From the NCBI GenBank assembly GCA_002749535.1, contig MZZL01000054.1, positions 45,885 to 109,884 on the forward strand: 64,000 nt of DNA, in the 5' to 3' direction. Shown here in pieces: positions 1 through 15,718 of this stretch. The notes under the pieces were generated by a model, which worked only from the letters and a program-made list of their open reading frames with translations, made no database searches and had not been told where the DNA came from. The first letter of the stretch is position 1. Each line of letters begins with the position of its first letter. Made by a program: the position numbers and the translations under genes. The stretch comes from Apophysomyces variabilis. Lineage: Eukaryota > Mucoromycota > Mucoromycetes > Mucorales > Mucoraceae.

Positions 1-316
1 CAAATGTGGCAATCAGCAAAGTATGGAAATAAGCTGTCGGAAGCATGAAAATTTGCTCGAATAAAGTCTCCTTTAGGCAAGATTTCGTCATACCCCATGG
101 TTTTTATTCTGCGTTTTTCTAAACTACTGATATAGAGGTCTCTGATGAAACGATATTAAAGTTCATACTGTGGAATGCATGTTGCAGGAATAAGATCTTG
201 CAACTTAAGGATGATTGTAATAACTATGATGTTCGAAGCATGAAGCAATTCAACCAGGAAAATGCGATATTTATTATGAGTATTACATAAAAATTACACT
301 TCTGAACGCTGTAATT
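1..316. other. Non-coding flank downstream of the transporter gene
   Basis: I see no coding signal or RNA gene here. It is A+T-rich and lies just 3' of the minus-strand transporter, so part of it is presumably that gene's 3' untranslated region. Confidence 0.5.
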
Positions 317-2356
317 CTATTTGAATGAAGCATGTACTTCTTCTAAAGACTTACGTGCAGTCTGGATAATAAAATGAGCAATGTTTTATGCATCGGCTTA
401 GAACTCTTACCTCAGGTACCAAAAAGAAAATAAGAACCCAGAATACCAAGGATATGCCTGCATAAAACCAAAAGGTTCCCGCGGTTGTCATAGCGTCAGT
501 CATGGATAGAAAGGTAGTGGAAATAATCAGGTTGCAGATCCAGTTCACCGCCGTGGAGATACCGTTGGCCTTTCCACGAAGAGCCATACTGAATATCTCG
601 CTCTGAATCAGCCATGGGGCATAGCCCAAGCCAAGAGCATAGCTTCCGACATAGACAATGAGCGATGTGAGTAACACACCGGTAATTGCCTTGTCGTTGC
701 TTCTTGGTGGACACCCAGTCGGACTTTGGTATAGATCGGTCTCATGACCAAGAATGGGAACACAAGTATCCAGCGAGACGGACCATCCGCATTGGTCGTC
801 GAGAACGCAGCGGGAGCAATGGGAGGCGTACGCAGAACACGTTGGTTGTTTTGGGATAAAGCCTTGTTGTGCCGCAAACGTTGCACCAAGGGCAATAAGA
901 CCGACAATCATGGTCAGCATGGTCACGACCAACATACGACGGCGTCCTGCGCGGTCGATAACTACGACTGCCACGGCCGTGAACACCATGTTTGTTAATG
1001 CAACAATAATTGCTACGCTTGTGGAGTTGGAATTATCTCTGAAGCCCGCCATATGTAGAATGGTAGCAGCATAATACATAGCAGTGTTAAACCCGGAGAG
1101 TTGTTGGGCTGCTTGTAATATGCAGGCTAAAATAATGGTGTATCAGTGACAGATGATCATCTATCTTTACCTTACCAATGATCAGTGGCTTCAGGTTGTC
1201 TCGTTGCAAGAAATCTCTGAAGCTGCCCGATCGGCTTAAGTTAATCTCTTCTTGAATAACCGCCACTTCCTTGTCAATAAATGAATCGGACACAGAACTT
1301 CCATAGATCTTTCGGAGTGCATCTTTTGCCTGATCAATTTTCCCCACTACGATCAACCGACGCGGAGATTCAGGTAGAAATGGCATGACTTGGAAAAAAA
1401 GCCAGAATCAGTGACAGAATGCCAGAATTTTCTATACATACTCAGAAACTGAAGTAGGGCAGGAATGCCAGCAATGCCAAACATATATCGCCAGCCATCT
1501 TGAACGTTAGCAAACGCAATATTCATTACATATGCGATCACTTGTCCAAAAGTGATCACCAACGTATTTAGCGTCGTAAGTCTCCCACGTATACGCTTCG
1601 GGGAGAGTTCACCTAAATGAATTGTGCAACATGAGTTGTGTATTTCCCTGTAGCTTTCAGGTCATAGGACTTGGTACATACTGACGTAAACAGGAACGAT
1701 CATAGATGCCATGCCAACACCCAAACCGACAACCAGACGACCGACCAGAAGCACTGCGAAGTTTCGTGCTAAAGCCATGAGAAGGGCTCCAGCAATGAAA
1801 ATGAGCGATGACAAGATGACAAGCAACTATTTAAGTTGTAAGATGCTAACTGCAAAGAGAAGTTAAACCAGCTCACCTTTCTTCCAATCCTATCAGACAG
1901 CTAAAATGAAATGGAACATAAGTATTCATAAAAGAAATATGGGGCAAGGTCAATAGTACGTACCAGCCCGGCAAAGAATCCGCCAAAGATGGCCCCAAAG
2001 GTTGTACCACCTACTACGAGCTCTTTATTCGTGGTACTCAGGTGGAAATCATTTTGAAGAGGCTGAAGCGCGCCGGAAATAACTGTATAACTGGTTTAAT
2101 AAGAAAAAGCCATTGGTCTTGGTAGGTCTACTTTACCGCCAGTGTCATAGCCAAAGAGGAATCCACCAATGCAGACACATACAACTAAGGTATATACAAA
2201 AACGGTTGCTTTTTCTTGTGGTTCTTCCTCATGGGTAACCAGATCTTCGATCGTTTCGGTGCTTGCTATGTCTTTGGTCGTGCGCATGTTGCGCAATGTC
2301 TCTGAAGATGCACTTGGATCAGTTGGTATGACTGTGTATTGGACTGATTTGTACAT
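317..2356 (-). CDS. MFS sugar / myo-inositol transporter with cysteine-rich PSI-like loop
   Basis: Plasma-membrane transporter of the sugar porter family, split by several short introns. The start is the ATG at 2356; an upstream in-frame TTG is not a plausible eukaryotic start. Family marks seen: GYDTGVISGAL, restored across the first intron; PESPR after the sixth membrane segment (about 1350-1380); DRAGRR; and the C-terminal PE|TARKSLEEV, which joins a last exon ending at TAG 317-319. Between late membrane segments (about 711-839) is an extracellular loop with closely spaced cysteines (CSRC, DQCGW, DTC, TGC). A PSI/plexin-like cysteine-rich loop at this place is known in animal HMIT and plant INT inositol transporters, so inositol or a related polyol is the likely substrate. 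The intron map in the middle is approximate. The family call is firm, the substrate is inferred. Confidence 0.85.
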
Positions 2357-2971
2357 GGTGGAAGACAACTTACAGATATGGAAATAGCCTAGGCTTAGGA
2401 GAAAGTAAATAAAGAGGTCTCGCGAATCCCACGACTTGCTAGAAACTGTGGGCTTTTATCTCTGGAAAAGTTAAAGCGGGGTTATGGTGGCAGTGACTTG
2501 AGTTCACCTTATGTTTCCATGAATCTTTGTCCCACCTGGGATGAGGACAGGAGCCAGACAGAATTTCATCGAATCTTTCCATTTTTGTTAAATCAAAGCA
2601 GTTGTTGCATTTCGCGAACCGCATGTAAAAGATGACTGCACTCAAAAAATTGATATTTGTCATAGTAAAAAGGTACTCTATCAACTGGTTCTTTTCCCAT
2701 ACAGATGTAACTTTGGATTAGTTTGGTACCTTAAAATAACAGCGTGGGTATTCATTGCGAAGCTTGTGTCAGAACGCACAGCTAACCTGCCCAATAAGAT
2801 TCGATTCTCTCTTCGTCAAAAAATCACATACGACCATTTCGAATCTTGCAGAAAGCCTCTCAACGTCGGCGATTTAATGTAATTCCGGCCCGGAAGATCT
2901 GCGCGCCCATTATTTTTTTTCCCCTTCGTGGCGATGACAGCGCTCAGAGCCTCCACGTTAATAACGTCATT
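2357..2971. promoter_or_regulatory. Shared intergenic region of two divergent genes
   Basis: About 615 bp separates the starts of the transporter (-) and the SS18-like gene (+), so both promoters must lie here. I see no clear TATA box or other recognisable operator, and no supported gene. An open frame running in from 2846 toward the SS18-like start begins with TTG, so it is treated as leader sequence. Confidence 0.5.
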
Positions 2972-5033
2972 ATGAACCAGTTTACAGGTGCGAATCCTCA
3001 GAGCAATGCGTATCTGCAAGCACCTTACATCGGTGGTGCCCAGAACTTCATGGCCGGAGTGTCCCCTGACATGCAATCGGTCATGAACGGATTCCCTCCT
3101 CAAGCTCAGCAACAGCAAGTAAGTCAAGTTTTATTTTGTTTACTTCGCTATTGACCGATGCACTCAAGCTTTTGTCTCAGAATAACTTCAACGGTGCATT
3201 GGCTTCCAATCATGCCAGTATGGATTCCCCTGCCATGACCATGGCTGCCATGCAACAAGCTGCTCAACGACAGGCCACTCCTATTATGATGCCAAATCAG
3301 CAGCAAGCTCTTGCCTATCGGCCGGCTATTTTGGCTCAACAACAAGCTTGGCTTGCAAAACAACAACAACAACAGCAGCAGCAACAGCAGCAACAACAGC
3401 AACAACAGCAACAGCAGCAGCAGCAGGGAGCACAGCAATTAATGAATCAAAGGATGGATGATCAGCAGCGAAGACAACTTCTGATGATGCAACAACAGCA
3501 AATGCAGAATTCACTCGGGAACATATCCTCACCAGCCGTCTCATTTCCTGGCCCGAGTCCATTAAATGCCACAGATACTTTGTCTGCGACCAGCACCGTC
3601 CCGTCAGAAGGAAAGGCGATAGCCAGACAGAACGAAAACGAGCTGAATGCGAAGCGAGTGAGAACAGTAAGCTGTAGGAGAGTTATCGTTGCAAATGTTA
3701 ATGAATGTACTATAGATTCTAGCCATGAACCAAGAATTGATTCGTATGTGCATTGAGCATCAGCAGAACGGTTCACCGCCAGATCCTGACATGGAAATGT
3801 ATGTAGCGAAAACGTTTTACAGGGTGCGCGCTGATCGCTTGATAGATACCAAAAACGATTACAGTCCAATCTGACATACCTTGCAACTATGGCTGATATA
3901 TCGATGGTTAAGCCGGGAGAGGTAAACGTGAATGTATAGCTTTGGGAGCATGTCTTTGTAATACAGTTATATAGGAATATAAGACACCTGTTCCGCCACA
4001 GCTTGATCCTCTTCCACCAGCGAAATCCGAGATTGCGCAGAAAGTCCATATGTTATTGAACACAGCACAATCGCTATTTAACTATGAGCAAGATACCAAC
4101 TTGAATAACGGAAATTCGAGAGAACTAAGTTCATCGCCATTCATGCAGCAGCAAGCTCAGTCTTCACCTGTTTCGCGCGCAACACAATCACAGCCTCAAA
4201 CACCGCAACAACAATCACAAACTTCCCAATCTTCCCAACAACAACAACCGCAGACATCTCAACAACAAACACAGCAACCACAACCACAACCTCAGCAGAT
4301 ACACACACAGCAAGCCCAGCAACAACTACATCAGATGCAACAGCAGCTATTAAGGCAGCAAGCTTCAGCTATGCGACAACAGCAACAACAGCAATTCTTG
4401 AATAATGCGAAAATGTCAGCTAATTTGCCTGGCCAAGGTGCTAATTCTGCAGTGGGGATGGATCCTCAGGCGGTATTTCGGCAGACACAGCAAGCTCAAC
4501 AGATGATGTTAAGGCAACGGCAACAACAGCAACAGCAACAGCAACAGCAACAACAGGCGCGGCAACAATCACAACAACCACATCAAGCACAACAAGCACA
4601 ACAGCAATCACAACCGCAGCAAATACAGCATCCACAAGCCCTGGCACTTAACAATATGGCGATGACAATGGGCGGCGGGGATGTCATGATCAATAACGGT
4701 TTCAGTGCTGCCAACCCGTTGATTCAATCCGGCTCTCCTATGTCTCAACACATTGATACCCTCTCACCTAGCATGACATCTACTCCTATGAGCATGTCGG
4801 GATCTATCAATCCGAATGATTTAGTAACTAGTAGTATGATTACTCCAGCCATGATGATGAACGCTCCTGCGAATATGAGCATGATGGCAAATATGAACAT
4901 GTATGGTGGCGGAGGAGATGACGGCAACAACTATCAAAATGTGATGATGATGATGCAAAGGTTACAACAGCAACAACAGCAGCAGCAGCAGCAACAAAAA
5001 GAATTTGAAGACGCCTTTATAAATCGATCTTGA
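2972..5033 (+). CDS. SS18/SSXT-like glutamine-rich subunit of SWI/SNF chromatin remodeller
   Basis: Probable nuclear co-activator of 611 residues. Exons: 2972-3118, 3181-3666, 3716-3802, 3865-3921 and 3975-5033; the sum is divisible by three. The region spliced from exons 2-4 reads QELIRMCIEHQQNG, then SNLTYLATMAD. This matches the SSXT (SNH) pattern of a QLI helix, a polar linker and NLxYLAxxAD, as in metazoan SS18 and related SWI/SNF subunits. Around it are long Gln/Met tracts: CAA/CAG runs at about 3358-3426, 4515-4556 and 4963-4996. The mononucleotide-like runs are prone to length variation. The acceptor of the last intron could also be at 3983, removing three residues. Without the SSXT match this would only be called a Q-rich regulator, so function rests on that short block. 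Confidence 0.7.
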
Positions 5034-5852
5034 TATTAGCGGTATAAAGTTAAATTCCTACAACAGTGACCAAGTCCTGGCATTTATAAACATTAATAGT
5101 GATATTCTGCGAAAGCTCATTGAAAATGCTTGCCTTCGGTTACAGACATAAACGTGTAACTGACATTTGTTCGGTTAGTAGGTTACTTGTTTGTTCTTAG
5201 CGTAAAAAAAAAGGCCTAAGCTTAATGCCGCCAACGACAGGTTCGTTGATAAACCAAAGGACAAAGAAATAACAAAGCAAACAGACGTAAACATCTACGC
5301 ACAATAGTGTGTATCTTCTTCAGACCATGTTACAATTCCAAACCCTAGAATGCTGTGTGCCTGTAAGGCCATGATGGTAAATAAGCGTTATATTATAGAT
5401 ACAGTTTTTCCGGAAAGTAAAGTCGCAGCAAGGTGGGCATACATGTTGCACATATCGAGAAGAGAATGTCCCTGCAGTAAGAAATAGGATGTGGCATTTC
5501 CAGGGTGGCTATCGCACAAGCCTTGATGGTCTTTTTGGAGTCTATGAAGTGCAATTTTGGTTGGCCCAGGTCATAGATCATTCTGAATGCTGGCCATTCA
5601 AAGGCAAAATGGGTTTGTTCAGCGAGATTAAGCCATCTAAATGATAAGGGACCATTTAACATGAAAATGAGCCAACCGAAGAGCACGACTGTTTTGGAGC
5701 TCGTTCCAAACATTAAGGCTGTTTACTTATCTCCATCGTCTACTCTTCCCAGGATAATATTTTCTTCAACGCAAAAGCTTGTCCCAAAATGACCTATTCA
5801 CCTAGTCGACTGGATTTTTTTTATTTGCCTATTTGCATTAAATCAAAATGCT
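5034..5852. other. Intergenic, no supported gene
   Basis: 3' flank of the SS18-like gene. A 106-codon ATG frame on the minus strand (5393-5713) has no recognisable domain and no convincing splice partners. I see nothing else. Confidence 0.45.
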
Positions 5853-6480
5853 ATGATTGAATGCTCATCGATATCCAGGAACCCACTGCATCGAATCACT
5901 TGTGGCATATGCTCTCGATCCTGCGCAAAGGGTTTCGACCTTTATGCTGAGCCTGCAAAATGGTTCTTGTCTCTGTTTTCCTTTCTATTCGGCTTTTCAT
6001 CGACACTTGCGGCTATGGCCGTCTCTGCTTTTCCCTATGGTAAACTCACGCCCAACATTCATTATAATGAACCGTTAACCAAAAACTCAAGGCTACATCT
6101 CCTCTTCCCTGACGGGCATGATATCATTGGTCATAGACACATCTTACCACAACAGCGAGTTATCTGTTCCCACTATGCTGCTGTTATGTGGCAATGGGAA
6201 AAGTCTTCAAAATCTACAGGTGATAGGTCTCTTTTCCCTTTCTATTGCCTACAGGGCAAGATAAGATTTCCTCTCTTAACTCCTCCTTCAAAACCTCTAC
6301 GTCAATTGCTTACAGATGATGCTGAGGAAGCAAAACAATTTAGACTGAACATTAGGGTATACAATAATGTCTTTGCATTTTCATCCATGAATGTTTAGCT
6401 TGACAAGTCACTCGCTAGGGCTGTAGCAGGTTCCTATACTTTCATATTTATGCCAGAGCTATTCTTTTGAATAGGGCCAT
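5853..6480 (+). pseudogene. Helitron Rep/helicase remnant (Helitron-like N domain)
   Basis: A broken fragment of a rolling-circle Helitron protein. The frame 5853-6398 contains the order expected of the Helitron-like N region: a HRHIL..QRVICSHYAA block with WxWEK (one zinc-type cysteine replaced by Tyr), then FPLLTPPSKPLRQLL, then EAKQFRLNIRVYNNVFAFSS. After an in-frame TAG at 6397-6399 the same frame continues with LDKSLARAVAGSYTF, another family block, before a further stop. The catalytic Rep HUH motif and the helicase domain are not present nearby, so this is a 5'-fragment relic. Family assignment is by remembered consensus only. Confidence 0.6.
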
Positions 6481-6983
6481 TTTGTTTTCCAGATTGGATA
6501 TTGTCTTGCCTTTATGCAGATGTGTATCCGCGGTCTTCCCCGGTGATGAAAACAATGCATAGGAAAATTTACGTGACATCATTTATATTGTAAAGCATGG
6601 GCAGTTGATTAGGATCAATGAGATTCATGACCATGTGTTCTTTAGGCGAGCTAGAATAGACAATTGATATATCTCAGGCTGATTGCGTCGTTTGCAATGA
6701 TAGAGCAATGCACCGTTGATGTTAATGGGTTGCCCTCCTCATAAGCTGTTTCTCAAACTTCAGTCAACCTCACTATGCTTACTTGTAGTTTGGATACGGA
6801 TTTCTACGATAGCATTGTCGTGAAATAGGTCTTACGGGAATGTACTGAACTATTGTCCTCACATCGATCATTAAAGACGAGTTAAATAATGTCATCATCA
6901 TAATGCAATTTTATTCTAATCCTCCAAAGGTATTAATGAACCGGACAGAACTCTATCAGTGAGATGCAATGTCGTGCTTCATT
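6481..6983. other. Spacer after the Helitron relic
   Basis: No gene seen. It may hold further decayed Helitron sequence, but I could not follow the homology beyond about 6560. Confidence 0.4.
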
Positions 6984-7746
6984 CTAAAGTTCCAAATGCA
7001 TAATGCAAGTAACTCTCTTGTACATAGTATGTTCGCCTCGATGGGTTATTTTGAACCCATATTTCTCGTAAAGTGATACGGCTTTTACAAGGTTGATATC
7101 GGTAAGAAGGGTAATGTCAGCGCGGCCCTCTTTTCTAGCCCAAATAATTCCTTCCATCATCAACGGATGAGCAAAACCTCTTCCTTGGTAGGCCTTGGAG
7201 ACAGCCATCTTGCCAAGTTCACATTTGCCATGTTCAATCATCATCGCCACTGTGCCAGCAACCTTGTCTCCATCCAAAAGCATAAAGGTCTGTCCGCCAG
7301 GCTTAATAATGCTTTCTTCAGGGTATTCAACCTGGCGAATATCAGATTCTTCGACCTCATAGAACTCTTCTACCCATGCCAAACTCAGTTCTTTGAATGA
7401 CTGCTTGAACTCATAAGACCATATAACCACATGTAACTTGTTGATGATGATCTACACATTGCCATAGTAGGTTACTTCAACAGGGACACTTTTATGTCAA
7501 AGTTTATCTATACCTTTTTTTCCTTATCAACTACATAATATACTGCAACACAACGTTGAGACAGGCTGCTGTCTTCCCAGGATGTACTTGCCAAGGCATC
7601 CTTTGCCCACTCGTTCTAGCAGTATCAATCGATCAACTACAAAGTTATTTACAAACATAATTGCTGCCTTATAGTTGTTGCAAATTCAGTCCATTCGACT
7701 GCTTGACCACGAGTATTGCGTACTTTCTTGGTTCAAAGGAGGCCAT
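6984..7746 (-). pseudogene. GNAT acetyltransferase paralog with broken first exon
   Basis: A second copy of the gene at 9250-10044 with the same three-exon layout: exon 3 6984-7451 (468 nt), exon 2 7514-7615 (102 nt) and remnant exon 1 about 7673-7746. Exons 2 and 3 are open and retain the GNAT core, including LDGDKVAGTVA, the acetyl-CoA loop region AYQGRGFAHPLM, and AVSLYEKYGFK. Exon 1 has lost one base relative to the paralog, so ATG 7744-7746 reads into a stop. The donor after it reads ATAAGG where the other copy has GTAAGA. No other in-frame ATG precedes the conserved fold. It is therefore probably inactive, unless an unseen upstream exon supplies the start. Confidence 0.65.
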
Positions 7747-9249
7747 CGTTTTGGTTATTTGATAGGGTAGTCCGGTCTTGCTTGACAACAGTAACCAAGA
7801 AAGAAGAGTGGTTTATATAGAAGAACTCAAGAGCCTTAAATTAGTGACCCACTAGAGCTGATCCAATCAAAACTATTTCCATTAGGTTTTTTGATCTGTT
7901 TTCTACTGTTTTTTCCTGTAAGCTGCATTATGGTCAAAGCAAAAAAAAACCTATATTTTCCCGCTGCCGTTGAATTGTCCAATTTCCGCTTTCAGTTCGC
8001 TGCATAGACTAGTTGGAGTGTTGTGGGTTATATGCCACTTTCGCGAAACAATTGTGCTGACCAGCTATTTAAAAGTAGTTAGGTTCATGCTTGCTATATA
8101 GCCGATTGTTTTCTCTACTGCTGCCATCAATCGAGAGATGATCACATTCTGAACTTGACATGCACTGAAATTCGATCATTTCTTGTTAAGGTAATTACTA
8201 CGCCACTTTATCTGGTCCGGCTGCTTTTGAGGCACATAGCGCTGATTCCATTTTTGGATGGACAATGACGAGCAATAAACAAGTTCCTGCCCGATTCAGC
8301 GGTGAAACAGACTTGTTAGGACCACTTACTGTGAGCCATAGTCGTATACTAGTTATTGTACAGGTTCTATATGTTGTTCGTCATCAAATATTGTCCATTT
8401 ATGAACAAGGGTTCTTTGGTAATTAAAAAGTTATTGGCTTTACGTACATTGAAGTTAAATGAGTGTGCAGAAGGATTAATAAGCAATGGTGGGCTTCAGA
8501 AACTGTCAAAATCGTAAGCACAGCTTCGTATTGTAGGTTTTGCATATGCATCCTGTCTTTGGTCCCCTTCGTATACGGACAAATGTGCTAGCTTCAAGAC
8601 TTACGCGTTCATGGAAGGATTCCGATATCAAGGGATTAGGTCCAAGTCCAAGCGCTAGGTAATGTAGGTAACAGACGCCTTCTTACTCCAGGTTAGGGCA
8701 ATGGTAGTATTCTAACTACCGAGTCATTCTTAATATGGTGACTTTTTCCTGAGTTTGGCTTCCGCATACAACGAACCACATTCTGTTTAAACAACCAAAG
8801 TCCCGTACAAACGAATGAAACGTTTATCAGTCAACTCGTTGATTGCACTGAACTGATGAGAGCGCGGATAGGCATCATAAGCTATTGGATATATTCTATT
8901 CAGTTAAAGCTTTCTCTTTATTATGATTTTTGATCTTCTAAACTCCCTAAGGATTGGCACGTAGTCAACGTGCTTCTAGGTATGATACTAGATATTGCAT
9001 GCAAACGCAACACGCTTTTTCAATTAGGCTTGGTTAACTTGTTAACGTAGAGATGCAGTATGGGTTGTATTTTGATGCAGAAGAGTTCGCTGCAGATCTG
9101 AGATACCGCCGCAGGAATTGCCATTGGCATCGATGAGTGATGGCGTTGTGTCTATTGGAAAGATAACATATATTTATTGTCAACTCTGACAAAGTATCGA
9201 TGAATGCAAAAAAAACTGCCAGATGAACATAATAGTTGCCTTTTCGTAT
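7747..9249. other. Intergenic between the two GNAT copies
   Basis: About 1.5 kb with no open frame of note and no recognised RNA. It should hold the former promoter of the broken copy and the 3' end of the intact copy. Confidence 0.45.
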
Positions 9250-10044
9250 TTAGAATTCTAAACGCATGATAGTATTTACTCGTTTGTATTTTGGATGTTC
9301 TCCGCGCTGAATTATCTTGAACCCGTATTTCTCGTAAAGAGATACGGCTTTCGCAAGGTTGTAGTCGGTGAGGATGGTAACCTCGGGGAAACCTAGCTTT
9401 TTAGCCCAAGCAACGAACTCGATCATCAATGGATGAGCGAAACCTTTTCCTTGGTATTCCTTGGAGATTGCCATTTTGCCGAGTTCACAATGGCCGTGCT
9501 CGACCACCAAAGCCACGGATCCAACTACTTTGTCGCCGTCCAGAAGAAGGAAGATCTGTCCACCGGGTTTGATAATGCTCTCTTCGGGATTTTCAACCTG
9601 TCGACGATCGGATTCCTCAACCACATACAACTCCTTCACCCATCCCAAGCTCAGTTCTTGAAAGACTTCCTTAAACTCGGGAGACCAGGTAACGACATGC
9701 AGCTTGTTGGTGATAGTCTAAATATGCCGGCAACGGAGGAAAATCAAAGAGAAGGAGTCAGCTTTCATCGGAAATCTTTTGCTTGGGCTTATATTCACCT
9801 TTAGTTCTTTGTCGACCACATAATACACGGCAATGCAACGTTCATGTAGATTAGAGTCTTCCAGGGATGCGTTTCGCAGAGCGTCATCGGCCCATTCATT
9901 CTTTGCACAGCAAATGAAAAACGTCAGTAAGCGGCCATAAGTTTACAAGTAGGTTCCGTTAATTCTTACGGTTGCTGTAAATTCTTTCCATTCTACTGCT
10001 TGGCTACGGATCAATGCAAATTGTCTCAGTTCGGTAGATGTCAT
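9250..10044 (-). CDS. GNAT-family N-acetyltransferase
   Basis: Likely acetyl-CoA dependent N-acetyltransferase of 214 residues; the substrate is unknown. Exons: 9970-10044, 9799-9900 and 9250-9717 (total 645 nt). The start is ATG 10042-10044 and both introns have GT-AG ends. The C-terminal part carries the GNAT fold: beta strands around IFLLLDGDKVVGSVA, the pyrophosphate-binding loop EYQGKGFAHPLM (Q/RxxGxG/A type), TILTDYNLAKAVSLYEKYGF, and a final IMRLEF strand. No membrane segment or signal peptide is seen. The neighbouring copy is the same gene with a damaged first exon, so the pair arose by local duplication. The family is clear. What it acetylates cannot be told from sequence. Confidence 0.82.
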
Positions 10045-11241
10045 ATTGATAGAGAGATTTGATGTGTTCTGTCGAGATCAAAGTTGGGGAAATTAGTGGG
10101 TTTATATATGCGTTCCTTAAGAACCTTCATCAAACCTGTGAGTCATTTCATCGGGACCCAATCATGACCTTTTCGCAGCCAAACTTTTTCTTTTTTTTTT
10201 TTTTTGTGCATGGTAAAAAGCTGAGATCAGACAAACCTAAATACTTTTTCCGCTGATTATAGCGATGATCTGTTCGGTTTCCACACTTCCTAATCCGATC
10301 ACTACTGTATATTGGCAAAACTATGGTGTGATGCTTGCATATAACCATATATCTAGAATAAAGAGCATTAATACTCGCAAGTTCTCTTTGTTTTTTACTC
10401 AGAGCGCGAATGAGCAACTATGCAAGACTGAGATACTTCTCGTACTGTCTCCTTATGTATCCTCTTTTCCCTTATTATAAATCATATCCTTGAATAGCTG
10501 TAGTTCTAACTTGAATAAATTAATCTACTAACAGAATCGCTTTCGATTTTTATGGTAGAGCACCATCTCTTGCTTTGATCAAACAAGACCAACTTCCCTT
10601 TGGAAACATACCGAATGCGATGCATTCATGGTTTCAGAACATCCGTCAAAAAAGGAAAAATGGGACAGAATTTACCCGGTCGAGGCGGCATGGGATAAAC
10701 AGTCGCATCCCGATATTGGGATCGTCCTAATAACTTCCAATGGGAGATCGGCCGATGCTCGGCCAGGGGAGAAGAAATCCAGATTTGGATTCCTCCGATA
10801 CAGCCATCGACGGGAAGCCCTTTAACTTCTTTTCCTCCTTTTCCACTCCATCAAATCTCCGAACATTGGACCAATAAAATAAGAGAACACATCGTGCTTG
10901 CAGTGCCTACAAGTTTTGCCTTAAGCATCTAATAGCCAAACCATATATTGCATCAGCATACTCGTCGTACGATAACTCCCTCGCGCTATCCGCGGAAAGC
11001 AAAGTCTTCTGTCGTCATAAGCAAAGAGTATCAGGATCGTAATGGATATCCTTGGGAAAAGCGAGCTTATAATAGCAGCGCGCTGTTAAATGCTTTATTA
11101 ATGAGAGAATGCAATGTTTTTTATTTTCTTTATAAGAAAAATGGGAATTGTTGCTTAGTGCAACCCAAATCTTTCCAGGGAGCAACCAAAAATTATGCAG
11201 TTTTATGACGAGGGAAGATACTATTAAGTGTGTCTCTCCAG
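10045..11241. other. Intergenic upstream of the GNAT gene
   Basis: About 1.2 kb. It holds the presumed GNAT promoter, with a T-rich run near 10188-10205, and the 3' flank of the dehydrogenase. The open frames here (10628-10825, 10948-11208) have no recognisable domain, so I do not call genes. Confidence 0.45.
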
Positions 11242-13514
<2,273 letters not shown>

Positions 13515-14395
13515 GACAAGAATATCTGGAGAAAAGGGAAAGAGAAATGGCAGAGCGGAAGTAGGAATAAGCGAAAAAAAAAAAAGGAGATCGGCTGATG
13601 TGACGTGTCTCGCGTCAACGGTGCCAATTTGGCTTAACTCATCCTGATTTAGGAGCTTTGAACAACGTTATCTTGTTCGACCATTAAAAATACGAAAAGC
13701 AAATGGGGAAGAAATGGCTCTAAAGGGAAAAGCAAAGGGAAACAGTGTCTACATTTTATTAAGCTGATTGCCAGGATGGGATTACATTTCGCTTCGCTAC
13801 CATCAGATGGATACTGCGGAGGCTCAATTTATAGATCGCTTTCTCTCGAAACGAAACAATGCAATTGTTGACTCGTATTTACCATATGCATGTAGTACGT
13901 CAATAGCTTGTACTATGCATAAGTTCAGCTGTCCTATGACTAAAACTTGGAACTGGTTTCCTGAATTAGATAAGTAATAATCTAAAGGAAAAGCTTAGAC
14001 TGTCTAAGTGTAACGGTAGAGGGCAAATGGACTTGACGTAGCGGAAATTAGAATTGTCTATACCATTCAGTATGCCAAGGTTCAAGTTATGGAAAAAGAT
14101 TGTATTTAACGGTGCGCAATCTGCTCGAAACAGCCCCGTGATATTATTATTATTCAAAGCAATACAAAGACAGCACGAGGTTACCGGTCTATCGCGAACG
14201 GCTCATGCAAGAAAACGAGATTGGTTTCTCTAGTTCTCTAAGACAGTGGCAAGCAGTGAGACCTGGAAAACCGTACATATGACGTTCACTGATCTCGGCC
14301 TTAGATTTGCTATTCGACGAAATTCCGTTCCTCCAGACAGCCTAGATAGCCAGATATTTATCGGGCTCTGTACAAGAAAGTCGTTTATTCTATAT
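13515..14395. other. Intergenic, promoter side of the dehydrogenase gene
   Basis: Holds the promoter of the minus-strand dehydrogenase, with a purine/pyrimidine-rich run at about 13530-13600, and the 3' flank of the reductase. No supported gene. Confidence 0.5.

Positions 14396-15718
<1,323 letters not shown>

Noticed and set aside
5393..5713. 106-codon minus-strand frame
   Set aside because: Begins with ATG but shows no family likeness, signal or splice partners.
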